From Leucobacter massiliensis (GTDB lineage: Bacteria > Actinomycetota > Actinomycetes > Actinomycetales > Microbacteriaceae), in assembly GCF_002982315.1 (NCBI RefSeq), contig NZ_MWZD01000017.1:62001-126000 (forward strand): a DNA stretch of 64,000 nucleotides, read 5' to 3'. Position numbers and translations under genes: made by a program. Positions within the stretch are counted from its first letter, which is position 1, and the number at the start of each line of letters is the position of its first letter. The notes below the pieces were generated by a model that was not told where the DNA came from, did not search any database, and was given only the letters and a program-made list of their open reading frames with translations. Of the stretch, positions 52,658 to 64,000 are shown in pieces.

Positions 52658-54352
52658 ATGTCAGAGATCGATATGAAGCCGCGGAGCCGCGACGTCACCG
52701 ACGGGATCGAGAAGGCCGCCGCGCGGGGCATGCTCCGGGCCGTCGGCATGGGGGATGAGGACTGGGACAAGCCCCAGATCGGCATCGCGAGCTCGTGGAA
52801 CGAGATCACCCCCTGCAATCTGAGCCTCGACCGGCTCGCTCAGGGCGCCAAGGAGGGCGTCCACGCCGGCGGCGGCTACCCGCTGCAGTTCGGCACCATC
52901 TCCGTCTCCGACGGCATCTCCATGGGCCACGAGGGCATGCACTTCTCGCTCGTCTCCCGCGAGGTCATCGCCGACTCGGTCGAGACCGTGGTGATGGCCG
53001 AGCGCCTCGACGGCACCGTCCTGCTCGCCGGCTGCGACAAGTCGCTGCCCGGCATGCTCATGGCCGCAGCGCGACTCGATCTCGCCTCAGTCTTCCTGTA
53101 CGCCGGATCCATCGCCCCCGGCTGGGTCAAGCTCAGCGACGGCACAGAGAAGGAAGTCACCATCATCGACGCCTTCGAAGCCGTCGGCGCCTGCAAGGCC
53201 GGCACCATGAGCGAAGAAGACCTCAAGCGCGTCGAGTGCGCCATCGCCCCCGGCGAAGGCGCCTGCGGCGGCATGTACACGGCGAACACCATGGCCTCCA
53301 TCGCCGAGGCGCTCGGCATGAGCCTGCCCGGCTCCGCCGCCCCGCCCAGCGCCGACCGCCGCCGTGACTACTTCGCCCACCGCTCCGGCGAGGCCGTCGT
53401 CAACATGCTCCGCCTCGGCATCACCGCGCGTGACATCCTCACCCGCAAGGCCTTCGAGAACGCGATCACCCTGCTCATGGCCTACGGCGGCTCCACCAAC
53501 GCCGTGCTGCACCTGCTCGCCATCGCCCGCGAGGCCGAGGTCGAGCTCAGCCTCGAAGACTTCAACCGCATCGGCGCGAAGGTGCCCCACCTCGCCGACA
53601 TGAAGCCCTTCGGCAAGTACGTGATGGCCGACATCGACCGCCACGGCGGCGTCCCCGTCATCCTCAAGGCGCTGCTCGACGCCGGCCTCCTGCACGGCGA
53701 CGCGCTCACCGTCACCGGCAAGACGATGGCCGAGAACCTCGCCGAGCTGAACCCCGACCCGCTCGACGGCGAGGTCGTCCACCAGCTCGACGACCCCATC
53801 CACGCGACCGGCGGGCTCACCATCCTCCACGGCTCGCTCGCCCCCGAGGGCGCCGTCGTGAAGACCGCGGGCTTCGACGCCGAGGTGTTCGAGGGGCCCG
53901 CGCGGGTCTTCGAACGCGAGCGCGCTGCCATGGACGCCCTCACCGAGGGGAAGATCGGCAAGGGCGACATCGTGGTGATCCGCTACGAAGGCCCCAAGGG
54001 CGGCCCCGGTATGCGCGAGATGCTCGCGATCACCGGAGCCATCAAGGGCGCGGGGCTCGGAAAAGATGTACTACTATTGACGGACGGACGATTCTCGGGC
54101 GGCACAACCGGCCTGTGCATCGGCCACATCGCCCCTGAGGCGACGGACGGAGGTCCGATCGCCCTGGTACGCGACGGAGACCTGATACGGGTCGATATCG
54201 CCGCACAAACGCTCGATCTGCTGGTAGACCCCGCTGAGCTCGAGGCCCGACGCGAACACTGGGCCCCGCTTCCCCCGCGATACACGCGCGGAGTTCTGGC
54301 GAAGTACGCGAAGCTCGTGCGCTCAGCATCGGAAGGCGCCATCACCGGCTGA
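52658..54352 (+). CDS. ilvD: Dihydroxy-acid dehydratase IlvD
   Basis: IlvD catalyses the third common step of valine/isoleucine synthesis. The 564-residue protein carries iron-sulfur and substrate motifs [16 protein letters not shown] and [14 protein letters not shown], plus [15 protein letters not shown]. The start at 52658 is set by the leaderless -10 box. From about 54055 to 54250 codon choice shifts abruptly to rare codons (GTA, CTA, TTG, ATA, CGA, GGA) while protein conservation holds. It is followed by ilvB, ilvN and ilvC. Confidence 0.97.
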   Translation: MSEIDMKPRSRDVTDGIEKAAARGMLRAVGMGDEDWDKPQIGIASSWNEITPCNLSLDRLAQGAKEGVHAGGGYPLQFGTISVSDGISMGHEGMHFSLVSREVIADSVETVVMAERLDGTVLLAGCDKSLPGMLMAAARLDLASVFLYAGSIAPGWVKLSDGTEKEVTIIDAFEAVGACKAGTMSEEDLKRVECAIAPGEGACGGMYTANTMASIAEALGMSLPGSAAPPSADRRRDYFAHRSGEAVVNMLRLGITARDILTRKAFENAITLLMAYGGSTNAVLHLLAIAREAEVELSLEDFNRIGAKVPHLADMKPFGKYVMADIDRHGGVPVILKALLDAGLLHGDALTVTGKTMAENLAELNPDPLDGEVVHQLDDPIHATGGLTILHGSLAPEGAVVKTAGFDAEVFEGPARVFERERAAMDALTEGKIGKGDIVVIRYEGPKGGPGMREMLAITGAIKGAGLGKDVLLLTDGRFSGGTTGLCIGHIAPEATDGGPIALVRDGDLIRVDIAAQTLDLLVDPAELEARREHWAPLPPRYTRGVLAKYAKLVRSASEGAITG

Positions 54353-54371
54353 ACCCCGCCGACGGGTCCGA

Positions 54372-54393
54372 CGGCGGCCGAACACGGCCGCCG
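54372..54393 (+). terminator. Hairpin in the ilvD-ilvB gap
   Basis: CGGCGGCCG and CGGCCGCCG form a perfect 9-bp stem with an AACA loop, 19 bp after ilvD and 75 bp before ilvB. It may be a terminator or attenuator. No leader peptide rich in Ile, Leu or Val is visible in the 116-bp gap. Confidence 0.5.
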
Positions 54394-54468
54394 GCACCCG
54401 CCGCGCGCCGCGCGCACCACCCGAACCGCGCACCACACGCCCGTCACCCCCAACTGAGAAAGTGTGCA

Positions 54469-56268
54469 ATGACCTCGGAATCGAGTGCAGTTCCCACGCC
54501 CGCGGCAGCCGCGAAACGCGGCGAGCGACTCACCGGAGCGCAGGCCGTCCTCCGCAGCCTCGAAGCGCTCGGTGTCGAAGACGTCTTCGGGCTCCCCGGC
54601 GGGGCCGTGCTGCCCCTCTACGACACCATCATGGACGCGGACCGGGTCCGCCACATCCTCGTCCGCCACGAGCAGGGCGGCGGGCACGCCGCCGAGGGCT
54701 ACGCCTCCGCCAGCGGCAAGGTCGGCGTCTGCATCGCGACCTCCGGCCCCGGCGCGACGAACCTCGTCACCGCCATCGCCGACGCCTACATGGACTCGGT
54801 GCCCCTCCTCGCCATCACCGGCCAGGTGTTCTCGCACCTGATGGGGTCGGACGCCTTCCAGGAGGCAGACATCGTCGGCATCACCATGCCGATCACCAAG
54901 CACTCCTTCCTCGTGAAGCGACCCGAGGACGTGCCCGGCGCCATCGCCGCCGCATACCACCTCGCCTCCACCGGGCGCCCCGGCCCCGTGCTCGTCGACA
55001 TCACCAAGGACGCGCAGGAGGGCGAGTTCGACTTCGTGTGGGATCCGCGGGTCGACCTCGCAGGCTACCGGCCCATCACCAAGGCCAACAGCAAGCAGAT
55101 CCAGGCCGCCGCCGAGCTCATCGCCTCAGCGCAGCGTCCCGTGTTCTACGTGGGCGGCGGCGTCGTGCGCGCCGGCGCGTCCGAAGAGCTGCTGCAGCTC
55201 GCCGAGCTCGTCGGCGCGCCCGTCGTCACCACGCTCATGGCCCGGGGCGCCTTCCCCGACTCCCACCCGCAGCACCTCGGCATGCCCGGCATGCACGGCA
55301 CCGTCCCCGCCGTCCTCGCCCTCCAGGAATCCGATCTGCTCATCACCCTCGGCGCGCGCTTCGACGACCGCGTCACCGGCAAGGCCGCCCTGTTCGCCCC
55401 CGATGCGAAAGTCATCCACGCCGACATCGACCCGGCCGAGATCGGCAAGATCCGCGCCGCCGACGTGCCCATCGTGGGCGACGCCGCCGACGTGATCTCC
55501 GACCTCATCGCCGCCGTCTCCACCGCGAAGCTCAGCCGCGAATGCGCCGACCTCGCGCCCTGGTGGGAGCGCCTCCACCTCCTGCAGGAACGCTTCCCCC
55601 TCGGGTACCAGCCCACCAGCGATGGACACCTCTCCCCGCAGCACGTCATCCAGCGGATCGGCGAGCTCACCGGACCCGAAGGCGTCTTCGCCGCGGGCGT
55701 CGGCCAGCACCAGATGTGGGCCGCGCAGTTCATCAAGTACGAGCGGCCCAACGCCTGGCTCAACTCCGGCGGTGCGGGCACCATGGGCTACGCCGTGCCC
55801 GCAGCTATGGGCGCCAAGGTCGCCGAGCCCGAGCGCGTCGTGTGGGCGATCGACGGCGACGGCTGCTTCCAGATGACCAACCAGGAGCTCGCCACCTGCG
55901 TGGTGAACGACATCCCCATCAAGGTCGCCATCATCAACAACTCCTCGCTGGGCATGGTGCGCCAGTGGCAGACCCTCATCTACGACGGCCGCTACTCCAA
56001 CACCGAGCTCAACACCGGCCACGGCTCCCGGCGGGTGCCCGACTTCGTGAAGCTCGGCGACGCCTACGGCTGCCTCGCGATCCGCGTCGAACGCGAAGAC
56101 CAGGTCGACGACGCCATCAAGCTCGCGCTCGAGACGAACGACCGGCCGGTCGTCATCGACTTCGTCGTGAGCGCCGACGCGATGGTCTGGCCCATGGTGC
56201 GCCAGGGCACCTCCAACAGCGACATCCAGTACGCCCTCGAGCACGCCCCCGAGTGGGAGGAAGAGTAA
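54469..56268 (+). CDS. ilvB: Acetolactate synthase large subunit
   Basis: This 599-residue ThDP/FAD enzyme forms acetolactate or acetohydroxybutyrate. The catalytic Glu is in [15 protein letters not shown], and the ThDP motif spans [18 protein letters not shown] to [34 protein letters not shown] is a typical regulatory/FAD region. A GAGAAAG element precedes the ATG. The small-subunit gene starts 2 bp after its stop. Confidence 0.97.
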   Translation: MTSESSAVPTPAAAAKRGERLTGAQAVLRSLEALGVEDVFGLPGGAVLPLYDTIMDADRVRHILVRHEQGGGHAAEGYASASGKVGVCIATSGPGATNLVTAIADAYMDSVPLLAITGQVFSHLMGSDAFQEADIVGITMPITKHSFLVKRPEDVPGAIAAAYHLASTGRPGPVLVDITKDAQEGEFDFVWDPRVDLAGYRPITKANSKQIQAAAELIASAQRPVFYVGGGVVRAGASEELLQLAELVGAPVVTTLMARGAFPDSHPQHLGMPGMHGTVPAVLALQESDLLITLGARFDDRVTGKAALFAPDAKVIHADIDPAEIGKIRAADVPIVGDAADVISDLIAAVSTAKLSRECADLAPWWERLHLLQERFPLGYQPTSDGHLSPQHVIQRIGELTGPEGVFAAGVGQHQMWAAQFIKYERPNAWLNSGGAGTMGYAVPAAMGAKVAEPERVVWAIDGDGCFQMTNQELATCVVNDIPIKVAIINNSSLGMVRQWQTLIYDGRYSNTELNTGHGSRRVPDFVKLGDAYGCLAIRVEREDQVDDAIKLALETNDRPVVIDFVVSADAMVWPMVRQGTSNSDIQYALEHAPEWEEE

Positions 56269-56270
56269 CC

Positions 56271-58075
<1,805 letters not shown>

Positions 58076-58083
58076 TGATCGGG

Positions 58084-58118
58084 CGAAGGGCCCCGGGAGA
58101 GGATCCCGGGGCCCTTCG
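58084..58118 (+). terminator. ilvC terminator
   Basis: Perfect 15-bp arms CGAAGGGCCCCGGGA and TCCCGGGGCCCTTCG with a 5-nt loop close the ilv cluster. It can also serve convergent hrpB ending at 58151. Confidence 0.85.
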
Positions 58119-58150
58119 GCGTTCCCGCGCGCCTCCTGGCGGTCGGCCTG

Positions 58151-60969
58151 TCAGCGACCGCCGCCGCGGGCTGCGCGGGAGGTGCGGGCGGTCGCCTGCG
58201 CGGTCCACGGATCCTCGGGCCAGGGGTGCCTGGGGTAGCGGCCCCGCATCTCACGGCGCACCTGCTGGTACGGGCCGTTCCAGAACGAGGACAGATCGTC
58301 CGTGATCGCCAGCGGCTTCCGCGCGGGCGAGAGCAGGTGGAAGAGGACCGGCACGCGGCCCTCCACGAGCCGCGGCGTCTCGGCGAGCCCGAACAGCTCC
58401 TGCAGCTTCACCGCCACCACCGGCGGCGTCGTCGAATCGCCGTCGCCCGCCCCGCCCGGGTCGGCGTCCCCGGCGGAGTCGTCGGCGTCTGCCCCGGAAG
58501 CGCCGTCCGCCCCGTCCGCCACGAGGGCCGATCCCCGCCCGGAGGCCGGCCCCAGCCGCGGATAGTCGATCCGCACCATCGATCCCGAGGGCACCCGCAG
58601 CCGCTCCGGGGCGAGCTCGTCGAGCCGGGCCGCCTCGGGCCACGGCAGGAGCCGCCGCAGGGCCCCCGCGATGTCGATGCCGCGGAGCGATTCTCCCGGC
58701 CCCAGCCGTGCGAGATCCGGTCCGAGCCAGTCGTCGAGCGACGCCAGCAATGAGCTCTCGTCCACCGCGGGCCACGGCTCGCCGAGTATCCGGCGCACGA
58801 GCCCCAGGCGAGCACGCAGCGCGGACGCCGCATCCGTCCAGTGCAGCGCGGCGAGACCCTCCTCACGCAGCTGGGCCGTGCGGGCCGGACGGGCGTCCTC
58901 GGCGGTGGGCGCGACCGGCGTGGAGGAGAGCAGGATCGCTCCGAGCCGCTGCTCCTCGCGCACCCGCACGCGTCCCTCCGCGACGTGCGCCTCGCGCGTG
59001 CGGCTCAGCAGGCCAGCGCCGAGGCGGAGCGCGTCGGCCGCCGCAGCGGAGCGGCGAGGCGGATCACCGCGCCCGTGCCCTCCGCCACGCGGCCCTCCGC
59101 CCGCTGCACCTCCCGCACCGCGATCCACTCCTCGCCGAGCAGGCCGCTGCCCTCGGGGAGCGCGGCCCGGGTGCCGCTCGCCAGCAGATAGCTGCGAGAG
59201 CCCTCGGCGGTGCGCCGCGCGATCCACTCCGGGCGCGCGAGCGCGACGACGATGCCCGCGGCCTCGGAGCGGTGGGCCGTGCGGGCGCGGAGGGTGGCGG
59301 AGGCGCCCTGGGGTGGCTGCGTGCCGGCGATGCGCTCCAGGCGGTCCGCCTCCCGTCGCCAGCGCTGCGAGCCGGGGGAGCGGCCCGCGCGCAGCTCGCG
59401 CAGCAGCCGCGGCAGCTCGGCACCCGGATCCCGGTGGTCGTCCGAGATCGCCGCCACCACCTCGGCCGCGAGGCGGGGGTCGCCCAGCCCGGCGGTCCCG
59501 GCCAGCAGCGCACGCGCCTCACGCACCCCGACCGGCAGCGCCGCCACGCGGGCGCCCAGGGCGGTGGGGCGCCCCGCCGCATCGACGAGATCGAGCGCCC
59601 GCAGCAGGCGCTCGGCATCGTCCATGGCCGCCGCCGGGGGAGGGGTGAGCAGGGCGAGACCCTCGCCGCGCGGCGTGCCCCACACCGCGAGCAGCAGCGC
59701 CGCGTCGGTGAGCTCGGCGGCCAGGATCTCGGGTGCGGCCTCGGCGGGCATCCGGGCGAAGTCGGCCTGCGCATACGCTCGGATCACGCGACCAGGCCCC
59801 TGACGCGCCGCCCGGCCCGCGCGCTGCTCGGCGCTCGCCCGCGAGGCGCTGACCGTCACGAGGCCGCTCATATCGCGGGCCCGGTCGCGCCGCACCTCAC
59901 GCGCGAGACCCGAGTCGATCACGAGCCGCACCCCGGGCACCGTGAGCGAGCTCTCCGCGAGCGGGGTGCTCACCACGATCCGGGGCGGATCGCCGGGAGC
60001 GCGTCCGCGGACGGCACGATCCTGCTCGCGGGCCGGCAGGCGGCCGTGCAGTGGCAGGATCTCGGGAGCGCCGTCATCGGCCTCCCCGCAGCCGCCGTGC
60101 GTCTCGGCGCCTCCGTGAGCGACACGCCGCCGCAGCAGCCGCACCACCTCGTCCACCTCCCGCGCGCCGGGCACGAACACGAGCGCGTCGCAGCCTTCGG
60201 CGCGCTGCGCCTCGGCCGCGAGCTCCGCGAGGTGCGCGAGGGACTCGCGGGTGACGCCGCGCGCGTCGAGACGCGCGCCGGCGAAGGGCGCGTAGTCGGT
60301 GCGCAGCGGGTGCAGCGGCGAGGGGATCTCGACCACGGGCGCGGGAGCGCATCCCGGTCCCGATCCCGATCCCGGCCCCGGCCCCGAGCCGAGCAGGGCG
60401 GCGATCGCGCCGGCGTCGAGCGTCGCAGACATGGCGACCACGATCAGATCCTCGCGCAGGGCGCGCAGCTCGGCCAGCATGCCGAGCAGGAGGTCCCCCT
60501 CGACCGAGCGCTCGTGCACCTCGTCGAGGATCACCGCACCCACGCCGGGCAGCTCGGCGTCTGCGAGGAGGCGCCGCAGCAGCACCCCCGGGGTGAGCAC
60601 CTCCACCCGCGTGCCGGAGCCGGCGCGACGCTCGCCCCGCACCGTGTAGCCGACCGCCCCGCCCAGCTGCTCGCCCTGGAGCGCGGCCAGGCGGGCGGCC
60701 GCGGCGCGGACCGCCACGCGCCTCGGCTGGGTGAGCAGCACCCGGGCCTGCACGGAGCCATCCGCGCCCTCGGCGCCCTCCGCGAGCTCCGCGGTCCGCT
60801 CGGCGAGCATGTTCGCCACCAGCGGCGGCACGAAGGTGGTCTTGCCCGTCCCCGGCGGCGCGGACACGACCATCGCGCCCGAGCCCGCGGCGCGCAGGAG
60901 CTCCGGCGCCGCCGCGGCGACCGGCAACCCCTCGCCGATCCGCCCGAGCTCGAAACGATGTGCCGTCAC
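58151..60969 (-). pseudogene. hrpB: ATP-dependent helicase HrpB, interrupted by a frameshift
   Basis: HrpB is a DEAH-type helicase. The N-terminal frame (60969-59005) has SAPPGTGKTT (motif I), LDEVHERS (motif II), MSATLDAG (III) and ASAEQRAGRAARQGPGR (VI), ending early after RLAAPLRR. The C-terminal part, LRLGAGLLSRTREAHV through QELFGLAETPRLVEGR and VLFHLLSPARKPLAITDDLSSFWNGPY, continues in another frame to 58151. A one-base deletion in the GC-rich run near 59035-59046 would explain it. Since the rest is intact, a sequencing error is as likely as a real mutation. Low-complexity Gly/Pro/Asp inserts occur in both halves. Confidence 0.88.
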
Positions 60970-61012
60970 CCCACCATCCTAGGAGCGGAGGAGGCGTGAA
61001 GCTTCGGGTCGC

Positions 61013-61018
61013 TAGGCT
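61013..61018 (+). promoter_or_regulatory. -10 box TAGGCT for the membrane protein pair
   Basis: TAGGCT lies 7 nt before the ATG at 61026. GGAG between them is too close to serve a normal leader, so leaderless transcription is likely. Confidence 0.4.
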
Positions 61019-61025
61019 GGAGCAC

Positions 61026-61574
61026 ATGCGAAAGAAGACCCCGCGTGAGGCGCGCGAGAGCGCCCTCGCGAGCGGCTGGACCGTGGAGGCAGACCCCGCG
61101 CCCGAGTCCGCGGCGCCCCCGGAGGCGGCGCCCGAGACGGCGCCGGGGCCGAAGATCACCGGAGCGGAGGCCGAGCCTGCCGCGGAGAACGCCGCAGGCT
61201 CTGCTGCCGCCGACGGAACCGCGGCCGGCGCCGACGAGCCGGGAGCCGACGCGGGGCCTCGGCCCCAGCTGAGCAACGGCGCGCTCGTGCTGCTGGGCGT
61301 GACCGGCGGACTCTACCTGCTCTACGCCTGGATCTGGCTGAGCTGGGCGCAGTACTACGCCGGCGTCAACGCCGAGCAGGCGGCCACGAGCGGCTCCCTC
61401 GGCGCGGTGCTGCAGCAGATCGTCTTCTGGGCGGCGCCGCTCGCCCCGATCCTCTGGTTCCTTGCCGCGCTGTGGCTCAACCGCGGGCGCGGGCTGCGCT
61501 GGACGGCGCTCTGGATCGCCATCGGCGCCGTCGTGCTCGTCCCGCTGCCGCTCTTCCTGGGGGGTGCCGCCTGA
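61026..61574 (+). CDS. Membrane protein with acidic Ala/Pro-rich N-terminus
   Basis: I recognise no named family. The 182-residue protein starts MRKKTPREARESALASGW, has a disordered Ala/Glu/Pro-rich stretch to about residue 85, then three hydrophobic segments (GALVLLGVTGGLYLLYAWIWLSW, IVFWAAPLAPILWFLAALWLN, WTALWIAIGAVVLVPLPLFLGG). Its stop overlaps the next start (TGATG), so the two small membrane proteins are coupled. It is divergent from hrpB. Confidence 0.75.
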   Translation: MRKKTPREARESALASGWTVEADPAPESAAPPEAAPETAPGPKITGAEAEPAAENAAGSAAADGTAAGADEPGADAGPRPQLSNGALVLLGVTGGLYLLYAWIWLSWAQYYAGVNAEQAATSGSLGAVLQQIVFWAAPLAPILWFLAALWLNRGRGLRWTALWIAIGAVVLVPLPLFLGGAA

Positions 61575-61897
61575 TGGGCCGTCGGATCGCAGCCTGGGCC
61601 GTCGGCGCGGTGCTGACCGCGCTCTACGCCTCGACCGTGGTCGCCGCGGTCGGCAACTTCGTGCTGCTGCCGCAGCTGGCCGCGCAGCTGGGGCTCGGCA
61701 TGTCGCCGCTCGGCTGGTTCTGGCTGAGCTTCGGGGTGCTCATGCCGGTGGCGGTGTTCGCGATCGCGCTCGTCATCGGGCGCCGCAGGACCGCCGGGCT
61801 GCGGATCCTGGTGCTCGCCGCCGGGCTCGGGGTCGTTGCGGCGTGGCAGCTCGAGGTGATGCACCTGGTGCCGCAGTTCAGCTACTTCGCGTCCTGA
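61574..61897 (+). CDS. Small membrane protein, partner of preceding gene
   Basis: This 107-residue protein has three hydrophobic segments (IAAWAVGAVLTALYASTVVAAVG, WFWLSFGVLMPVAVFAIALVIG, LRILVLAAGLGVVAAWQLEV). It is translationally coupled to the upstream gene. No family recognised; a two-component membrane unit is inferred only from coupling. Confidence 0.72.
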   Translation: MGRRIAAWAVGAVLTALYASTVVAAVGNFVLLPQLAAQLGLGMSPLGWFWLSFGVLMPVAVFAIALVIGRRRTAGLRILVLAAGLGVVAAWQLEVMHLVPQFSYFAS

Positions 61898-62001
61898 GCC
61901 CGCCGCGACGGTCCGGATCCGCCCGTCCGGGGCCCGCACCCGTCCCTCGCGTCGCCGCCCGTCCTCTCTGGGGCGAGGATTCCGGCCCTCCGGGCGAGCG
62001 C

Positions 62002-62007
62002 TAGGAT
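62002..62007 (+). promoter_or_regulatory. serA -10 box TAGGAT
   Basis: TAGGAT lies 58 bp before serA, giving a leader of about 50 nt that contains the GAAGGAA ribosome-binding site. Confidence 0.4.
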
Positions 62008-62065
62008 GGAATCCCGGTGCCCCGCGCCGGATCCTCCCCTCCGACGACTCCGAAGGAACCGCTTG

Positions 62066-63658
62066 ATGTCTGCGCCGGTCGTGCTGATCGCCGAACAACT
62101 CTCGCCCGCCACCATCGCCGCTCTCGGCCCCGACTTCGAGGTGGTGCACGTCGACGGAACGGACCGCGACGCGCTGCGTTCGTCGCTCGCGACCGCGGAC
62201 GCGGTGCTCGTGCGGTCCGCTACGCAGATCGACGCGGAGGCGCTCAGCTGGGCGCCGAAGCTGAAGATCGTGGCCCGTGCCGGCGTCGGCCTCGACAACG
62301 TCGACATCAAGGCGGCCACCCAGGCCGGGGTCATGGTCGTCAACGCCCCGACCTCGAACATCATCAGCGCGGCGGAGCTGACCGTCGCCCACATCCTCGG
62401 CCTCGCGCGCCACCTGCCCCGCGCGCACGCCTCCCTCTCCTCCGGCGCCTGGAAGCGGTCCTCCTTCACCGGCGTCGAGCTCTACGAGAAGACCGTCGGC
62501 ATCATCGGGCTGGGGCGGATCGGCGCCCTCGTCGCCGAGCGCCTGCGCGGTTTCGGCGTCGAGCTCATCGCCTACGACCCCTACGTCACCGCGGCCCGGG
62601 CGCAGCAGCTCGGCGTGCAGCTCGTCACGCTCGACGAGCTCGTCGAGCGCGCCGACTTCCTCACGATCCACATGCCCCGCACGCCCGAGACGCTCGGCAT
62701 GATCGGCGCGGAGCAGCTGCGCGCGATGAAGCCGAGCGCCTATGTGGTCAACGTCGCGCGCGGCGGGCTCATCGACGAAGAGGCGCTCGCCGCCGCGCTC
62801 GCCGCCGGCGAGATCGCCGGCGCGGCGCTCGACGTCTTCGTGCAGGAGCCCCCGGCGGACACCGCGCTCACCGGCCTGCCGAACGTGAACGTGACGCCCC
62901 ACCTCGGCGCCTCCACCGAGGAGGCGCAGGAGAAGGCCGGCGTCTCGGTTGCGAAGTCGGTGCGCCTGGCGCTCGCCGGCGATCTCGTCCCCGACGCGGT
63001 GAACGTGGCGGGCGGCGTGATCGACGAGGTCGTGCGCCCGGGTCTCCCGCTCACCGAGAAGCTCGGCCAGATCTTCGCCGGCCTCGCGGACGGCCCCATC
63101 GCCTCGCTCGACATCGAGGTGCACGGCGAGCTGGCCGAGCGCAATGTCGAGGCGCTGCGCCTCGCGGCCCTCAAGGGCGTGTTCTCCCAGGTGGTCAGCG
63201 AGCCGGTCTCCTACGTGAACGCGCCGCTGCTCGCCGAGCAGCGCAACGTCGAGGTGCGCTTCTCCGTCGACGGCGTCTCGGAGAGCTACCGCAATGTCAT
63301 CACGCTGCGCGGCGCCCTCACCGACGGCACGCAGGTGTCGGTGTCGGGAACCCTGACGGGCCCCAAGCAGGTCGAGAAGATCGTGGAGATCAACGGCTAC
63401 GATCTGGAGCTGCCGATCCCGGAGCACCTGATCGTCTTCAGCTACGTCGACCGGCCGGGCATCGTCGCGACCTACGGCGGCATCCTCGGGGAGGCGGGCG
63501 TCAACATCGCCGGGCTGCAGATCGCCCGCGACGAGAAGAAGGGGACCGCCCTGTCGGTGCTCGCCGTCGACGCTCCCGTCGAGGAGTCGCTGATCGGCGC
63601 GCTGCGCGGTGCGATCGGGGCGGAGCGCCTCGTCACGATCGACGTCGACGCGCTGTAG
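62066..63658 (+). CDS. serA: D-3-phosphoglycerate dehydrogenase SerA
   Basis: SerA catalyses the first step of serine synthesis. The 530-residue long form has the substrate/NAD core (ARAGVGLDNVD; GLGRIG at residues 148-153; ARGGLIDEEAL; catalytic His in VTPHLGAST). It continues with an intervening domain and a C-terminal ACT domain (HLIVFSYVDRPGIVATYGGILGEAGVNIAGLQIAR) for serine feedback, as in mycobacterial SerA. GAAGGAA precedes the ATG by 7 nt. Confidence 0.97.
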   Translation: MSAPVVLIAEQLSPATIAALGPDFEVVHVDGTDRDALRSSLATADAVLVRSATQIDAEALSWAPKLKIVARAGVGLDNVDIKAATQAGVMVVNAPTSNIISAAELTVAHILGLARHLPRAHASLSSGAWKRSSFTGVELYEKTVGIIGLGRIGALVAERLRGFGVELIAYDPYVTAARAQQLGVQLVTLDELVERADFLTIHMPRTPETLGMIGAEQLRAMKPSAYVVNVARGGLIDEEALAAALAAGEIAGAALDVFVQEPPADTALTGLPNVNVTPHLGASTEEAQEKAGVSVAKSVRLALAGDLVPDAVNVAGGVIDEVVRPGLPLTEKLGQIFAGLADGPIASLDIEVHGELAERNVEALRLAALKGVFSQVVSEPVSYVNAPLLAEQRNVEVRFSVDGVSESYRNVITLRGALTDGTQVSVSGTLTGPKQVEKIVEINGYDLELPIPEHLIVFSYVDRPGIVATYGGILGEAGVNIAGLQIARDEKKGTALSVLAVDAPVEESLIGALRGAIGAERLVTIDVDAL

Positions 63659-63665
63659 GCGGGGC

Positions 63666-64000
63666 CTACCGCCCGGCGCGGATGGCGGCGGCGACGGCGT
63701 CGATGTGGTGCCGCGCGGCGCGCTCGGCGGCCGCGCGGTCCCCGGCCTCCACGGCGGCGAGGATCTCGGCGTGCTCCACGTCGGAGTCGCGCTGCCGGGC
63801 CTGGGTGATGTTGAGGAACTCCGACTGCAGGTCGAGCGACCGCCGCATGGACGCCGTGATGCTCACGAGCACGGAGTTGTGGCTGGCCTCGGCGATGAGC
63901 GTGTGGAAGTCGCGGTCGAGGCGCACCCACTCGTGCAGGGACACGGTGTCGACCATGCGCGCGACGAGCTGCCGCATGGCGTCGAGCTCGGCCTCGGTGC
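63666..64000 (-). CDS. FadR/GntR family regulator, C-terminal FCD domain, partial
   Basis: Only the C-terminal part is in the window; the frame is open to base 64000. The visible residues form an all-helical FCD ligand domain with metal-binding-type His/Asp positions (LDRDFHTLIAEASHNSVL, HAEILAAVEAGDRAAAERAARHHI). The HTH lies outside. It is convergent with serA across 7 bp. Confidence 0.85.
   Translation of the reverse strand, partial: TEAELDAMRQLVARMVDTVSLHEWVRLDRDFHTLIAEASHNSVLVSITASMRRSLDLQSEFLNITQARQRDSDVEHAEILAAVEAGDRAAAERAARHHIDAVAAAIRAGR

Overview
The window is GC-rich (about 70%) chromosome from an actinobacterium, most likely Microbacteriaceae and possibly Leucobacter-like. That placement is inference. 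It rests on the codon use, a DUF6457 protein paired with MobA, FtsE with a long acidic tail, a tmRNA tag of ANAKRTDFALAA, many leaderless promoters with a TANNNT box 6-8 nt before the start codon, and GlnR-type nitrogen control of an ammonium transporter. Base-level evidence shows the assembly is imperfect: there is an embedded sequencing adapter near 24.5 kb and a frameshifted hrpB.

Layout. 1-1.4 kb: 3' part of an AzgA-type purine permease. 1.4-18.8 kb: a nearly complete molybdenum module. It holds the Moco synthesis genes moaD-moeA-moaC-mog, moeB/moeZ-moaE and moaA; the molybdate ABC transporter modABC with a Mop/TOBE-type regulator; an amide cassette of amiS-like channel, fmdB and formamidase fmdA; a YdeP/FdhF-type molybdopterin oxidoreductase with fdhD; and moeA2-mobA-DUF6457. 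The likely logic is formamide uptake, hydrolysis to ammonia and formate, then formate oxidation by a Mo enzyme whose cofactor is made next door. 18.9-21.1 kb: an inositol-monophosphatase family enzyme and amtB, the latter preceded by six GlnR-like half-sites at exact 11-bp spacing. 21.3-25.8 kb: rpsO with a strong terminator, a Pro-rich membrane protein, an SRPBCC/DUF4166/DUF4166 overlapping triad cut by the adapter, and an AbiEi-like protein flanked by a palindromic repeat.

26-33.9 kb: a polyamine module. An Lrp/AsnC regulator and class III aminotransferase diverge from potDABC, followed by a PuuP-like permease. 33.8-36 kb: yczE and divergent MocR-type yczR sharing an inverted-repeat operator. 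36-41.2 kb: prfB, ftsE, ftsX, smpB, a TetR regulator and ssrA (tmRNA). A second copy of the ssrA 3' end lies 199 bp downstream and looks like an attachment-site scar. 42-48.3 kb: LysR regulator, iron-type alcohol dehydrogenase/maleylacetate reductase, NCS1 permease, amidase and a GlxA-type regulator, an uncharacterised small catabolic locus. 48.4-52.6 kb: gapA, DUF3054, a HisN-like phosphatase, tRNA-Lys(CTT), nhaA and a small membrane protein. 52.6-58.1 kb: branched-chain amino acid synthesis (ilvD, ilvB, ilvN, ilvC), ending in an 84-bp tandem repeat and a terminator. 58.1-64 kb: frameshifted hrpB helicase, two small membrane proteins, serA and the C-terminal part of a FadR/GntR regulator.

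The most useful observations are the amtB GlnR array, the ssrA scar, the adapter artefact, an in-frame palindromic insertion in modC, tandem duplications spanning stop codons (ftsX, prfB, ilvC), and the linked formamide/formate/Moco gene set.
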